A stretch of DNA of 64,000 nucleotides from Bradyrhizobium sp. G127. GTDB taxonomy: Bacteria > Pseudomonadota > Alphaproteobacteria > Rhizobiales > Xanthobacteraceae. Below the pieces are notes generated by a model. That model was given only the letters and a program-made list of their open reading frames with translations. It did no database searches and had not been told where the DNA came from. This document shows positions 62,197-64,000 of this stretch, piece by piece (positions within the stretch are counted from its first letter, which is position 1; each line of letters begins with the position of its first letter). Position numbers and translations under genes: made by a program. Location: the NCBI RefSeq assembly GCF_021502575.1, contig NZ_JAKFGN010000003.1, positions 310,001-374,000 of the forward strand, given 5' to 3'.

Positions 62197-63165
62197 ATGT
62201 CGATGCCTGCCTTGTTCAAAGGTCGCCTTTCGATTCCGGTGATCGGGTCGCCGCTGTTCATTGTGTCGGGACCGGATCTCGTCATCGCCCAGTGCAAGGC
62301 GGGAATCGTCGGCTCGTTTCCAGCGTTGAACGCGCGTCCGGCTGCGCTGCTCGATGAATGGCTGCACCGGATCAAGGAAGAGCTGGCGGCGCATGACAAG
62401 GCGCATCCCGATCGTCTGTCCGCGCCGTTCGCCGTCAACCAGATCGTGCACAAGTCCAACAACCGTCTCGATCAGGATCTGGCGGTGTGTGAGAAGCACA
62501 AGGTGCCAATGGTGATCACCTCGCTCGGCGCGCGTGAGGAGTTGAATCAGGCGGTGCATGGCTGGGGCGGCATCACTTTTCACGACGTGATCAACCAGAA
62601 ATTCGCGCACAAGGCGATCGAGAAGGGCGCTGACGGTCTGGTGCTGGTGGCTGCCGGTGCAGGCGGTCATGCCGGCGCCATTTCACCATTCGCGTTCGTG
62701 GCGGAGACCCGGCAATGGTTCGACGGCCCCATCGCGCTGTCCGGCGCAATGGGCAACGGGCGCGCCATTCGCGCGGCCCGCGTGCTCGGCGCGGACTTCG
62801 CCTATATCGGCTCGGCCTTTATCGCCACCAGCGAAGCCAACGCGCCGGAGAACTACAAGGACATGATCGCGTCGTCGGCGGCCGAAGATATCGTCTATTC
62901 GAATCTTTTCACCGGCGTGCACGGCAATTATCTCAAGCCGTCGATCGTGGCCGCGGGCATGGACCCGGACAATCTGCCGGTTTCCGATCCGTCGAAGATG
63001 AACTTCGGCACCGACGCCAGCGGCGAACGTAACAAGCCAAAGGCCTGGAAGGAAATCTGGGGAAGCGGGCAAGGCATCGGAAGTGTCGACAAGGTGCAGC
63101 CGGTCGCCGATCTGGTGGCGCGTTTCAAGGCCGAATACGAAGCCGCGATCGATCCGCCGCTCTGA
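62197..63165 (+). CDS. Nitronate monooxygenase (2-nitropropane dioxygenase family)
   Basis: FMN enzyme oxidising toxic propionate-3-nitronate and other nitronates. 322 residues from ATG 62197 (AGAGGA upstream). TIM-barrel FMN motifs: GADGLVLVAAGAGGHAG, ALSGAMGNGRAIRAARVLGADFAYIGSAFIATSEANAPENYKDMI. Starts with PALFKGRLSIPVIGSPLFIVSGPDLV. 26 bases upstream of the thioesterase-like gene. Confidence 0.92.
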   Translation: MSMPALFKGRLSIPVIGSPLFIVSGPDLVIAQCKAGIVGSFPALNARPAALLDEWLHRIKEELAAHDKAHPDRLSAPFAVNQIVHKSNNRLDQDLAVCEKHKVPMVITSLGAREELNQAVHGWGGITFHDVINQKFAHKAIEKGADGLVLVAAGAGGHAGAISPFAFVAETRQWFDGPIALSGAMGNGRAIRAARVLGADFAYIGSAFIATSEANAPENYKDMIASSAAEDIVYSNLFTGVHGNYLKPSIVAAGMDPDNLPVSDPSKMNFGTDASGERNKPKAWKEIWGSGQGIGSVDKVQPVADLVARFKAEYEAAIDPPL

Positions 63166-63191
63166 ACCGCGGGGGCGAAAAGCAGGAAATC

Positions 63192-63965
63192 ATGGAAGCC
63201 GTTTTTCGCGTCGAAGGAAATCGTGCGTTCACCAGCGAGCATGCCGCGGGTCCGTGGGATCTGCGCATGCAGCATGGCGGCGCGCCGTCGTCGCTGATCG
63301 TCTGGGCGGCCGAGCGCATTCCCACGCCGCAGCCGATGCATGTGGCGCGGCTTACCGTCGATCTGATGCGTCCGGTGCCGGTGGCACCGCTGACCATCGA
63401 GACCCAGGTCGTGCGTGAGGGCCGCAAGATTCAGCTTTGCGCGGTCCGTCTGTTTGCCGATGGTGTCGAGGTCGCGCGCGCCACCGTTCTCAAGACCAGG
63501 ACGCAGCCCGTTATATTTCCGGATGGGACAGCGACGGGGGCGCCGCTTGACGTTCCCGGGCCGGAAACCGGCAGGACCGACGAGGCGGGAAACTCCAGCA
63601 AGTTCATTCAGGGGCTGACGCTTCGTGCCGTGCGCGGCGGCTTTCTTCAGCCTGGCCCCGGCGCCATCTGGTTTCGCGCCGATCGCCCGATCGTCGAAGG
63701 CGCGGCGACATCGCAGGCAATGCGGGCCGCGCTTGCCGCCGATTGTTCGAATGGTGTTTCAGCGGTGCTCGATTTCGCCAAATGGAGTTTCATCAATGCG
63801 GATCTGACGGTGACGTTCGCGCGGCAACCGGTTGGCGACTGGATACTGCTGAATTCCGAAATGACGCTGGGTCCCGATGGCGCGGGCCTTGCTGTCTCGC
63901 ACCTCGGCGATCTTCACGGATATTTCGGCCGCGCGATCCAGTGCCTGGTGGTTGAGCCGCGCTGA
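63192..63965 (+). CDS. Acyl-CoA thioesterase family protein (double hot-dog)
   Basis: 257 residues. N-terminal hot-dog: GPWDLRMQHGGAPSSLIVWAAERIPTPQPMHVARLTVDLMRPVPVAPLTIETQVVREGRKIQL; C-terminal half: WSFINADLTVTFARQPVGDWILLNSEMTLGPDGAGLAVSHLGDLHGYFGRAIQCLVVEPR. It resembles TesB-like (PF13622-type) thioesterases; substrate unknown. Probably in one unit with the nitronate monooxygenase. Last 35 bases of the window show nothing further. Confidence 0.87.
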   Translation: MEAVFRVEGNRAFTSEHAAGPWDLRMQHGGAPSSLIVWAAERIPTPQPMHVARLTVDLMRPVPVAPLTIETQVVREGRKIQLCAVRLFADGVEVARATVLKTRTQPVIFPDGTATGAPLDVPGPETGRTDEAGNSSKFIQGLTLRAVRGGFLQPGPGAIWFRADRPIVEGAATSQAMRAALAADCSNGVSAVLDFAKWSFINADLTVTFARQPVGDWILLNSEMTLGPDGAGLAVSHLGDLHGYFGRAIQCLVVEPR

Positions 63966-64000
63966 GAGCTGGAGAGACAAGCAACAAACAGGGACGCTGA

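Overview
This 64 kb window looks like chromosomal DNA of an alphaproteobacterium of the Bradyrhizobium/Afipia/Nitrobacter group (Nitrobacteraceae). The clues are high GC, the PhyR-NepR-EcfG general stress response, a urea-transport/urease supercluster, fused CysNC with the DUF2849/DUF934 sulfite-reductase partners, an NdvA-like glucan exporter, DUF2865 and DUF3309 proteins, and the intergenic palindromes typical of this family. Nearly all of it is coding. No rRNA, tRNA, CRISPR array, prophage or insertion sequence was seen.

Layout. 1-3.4 kb: Tad/Flp pilus genes (prepilin peptidase fragment, two tandem Flp pilins, a CpaC-like N-domain protein, two TadE-like proteins). 3.5-5.8 kb: RNA-handling genes on the minus strand (cold shock protein, IF-1, DEAD-box helicase). 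6.1-17.9 kb: urtABCDE followed by ureD-A-B-C-(two ABM proteins)-E-F-G, behind what looks like a nitrogen-controlled sigma-54 promoter with an IHF site and an upstream dyad. 18-27.7 kb: the general stress response island, with an HWE-type sensor kinase that has a degenerate ATP-binding domain, nepR-ecfG divergent from phyR, and a set of envelope and small membrane stress proteins. Many of these have a GGAAC-N16/17-GTT promoter in front of them. 27.7-29.9 kb: malate synthase G. 30.1-44.8 kb: assimilatory sulfate reduction, with two sulfate ABC transporters flanking cysD-cysNC (minus) and cysG-DUF2849-cysI-DUF934-cysH (plus). 45-64 kb: mixed metabolism and envelope genes (CAP lipoprotein, patatin plus 3-hydroxybutyrate dehydrogenase, flippase, DUF924, acyl-CoA ligase, penicillin-binding protein, glucan exporter, an HxlR regulator divergent from an old yellow enzyme, quinone reductase, an orphan binding protein, a HisE-like protein, a DedA-type protein, nitronate monooxygenase and a thioesterase).

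How it works together. The urt/ure block takes up urea and hydrolyses it to ammonia under nitrogen control. The cys blocks import sulfate, activate it to APS/PAPS and reduce it to sulfide with siroheme made by CysG. The stress island holds the whole partner-switch (PhyR, NepR, EcfG), a candidate sensor, and apparently many of its own target genes. The two least explained items are the clustered EcfG-type promoters in front of small membrane proteins, and the pair of ABM-fold proteins inside the urease operon.
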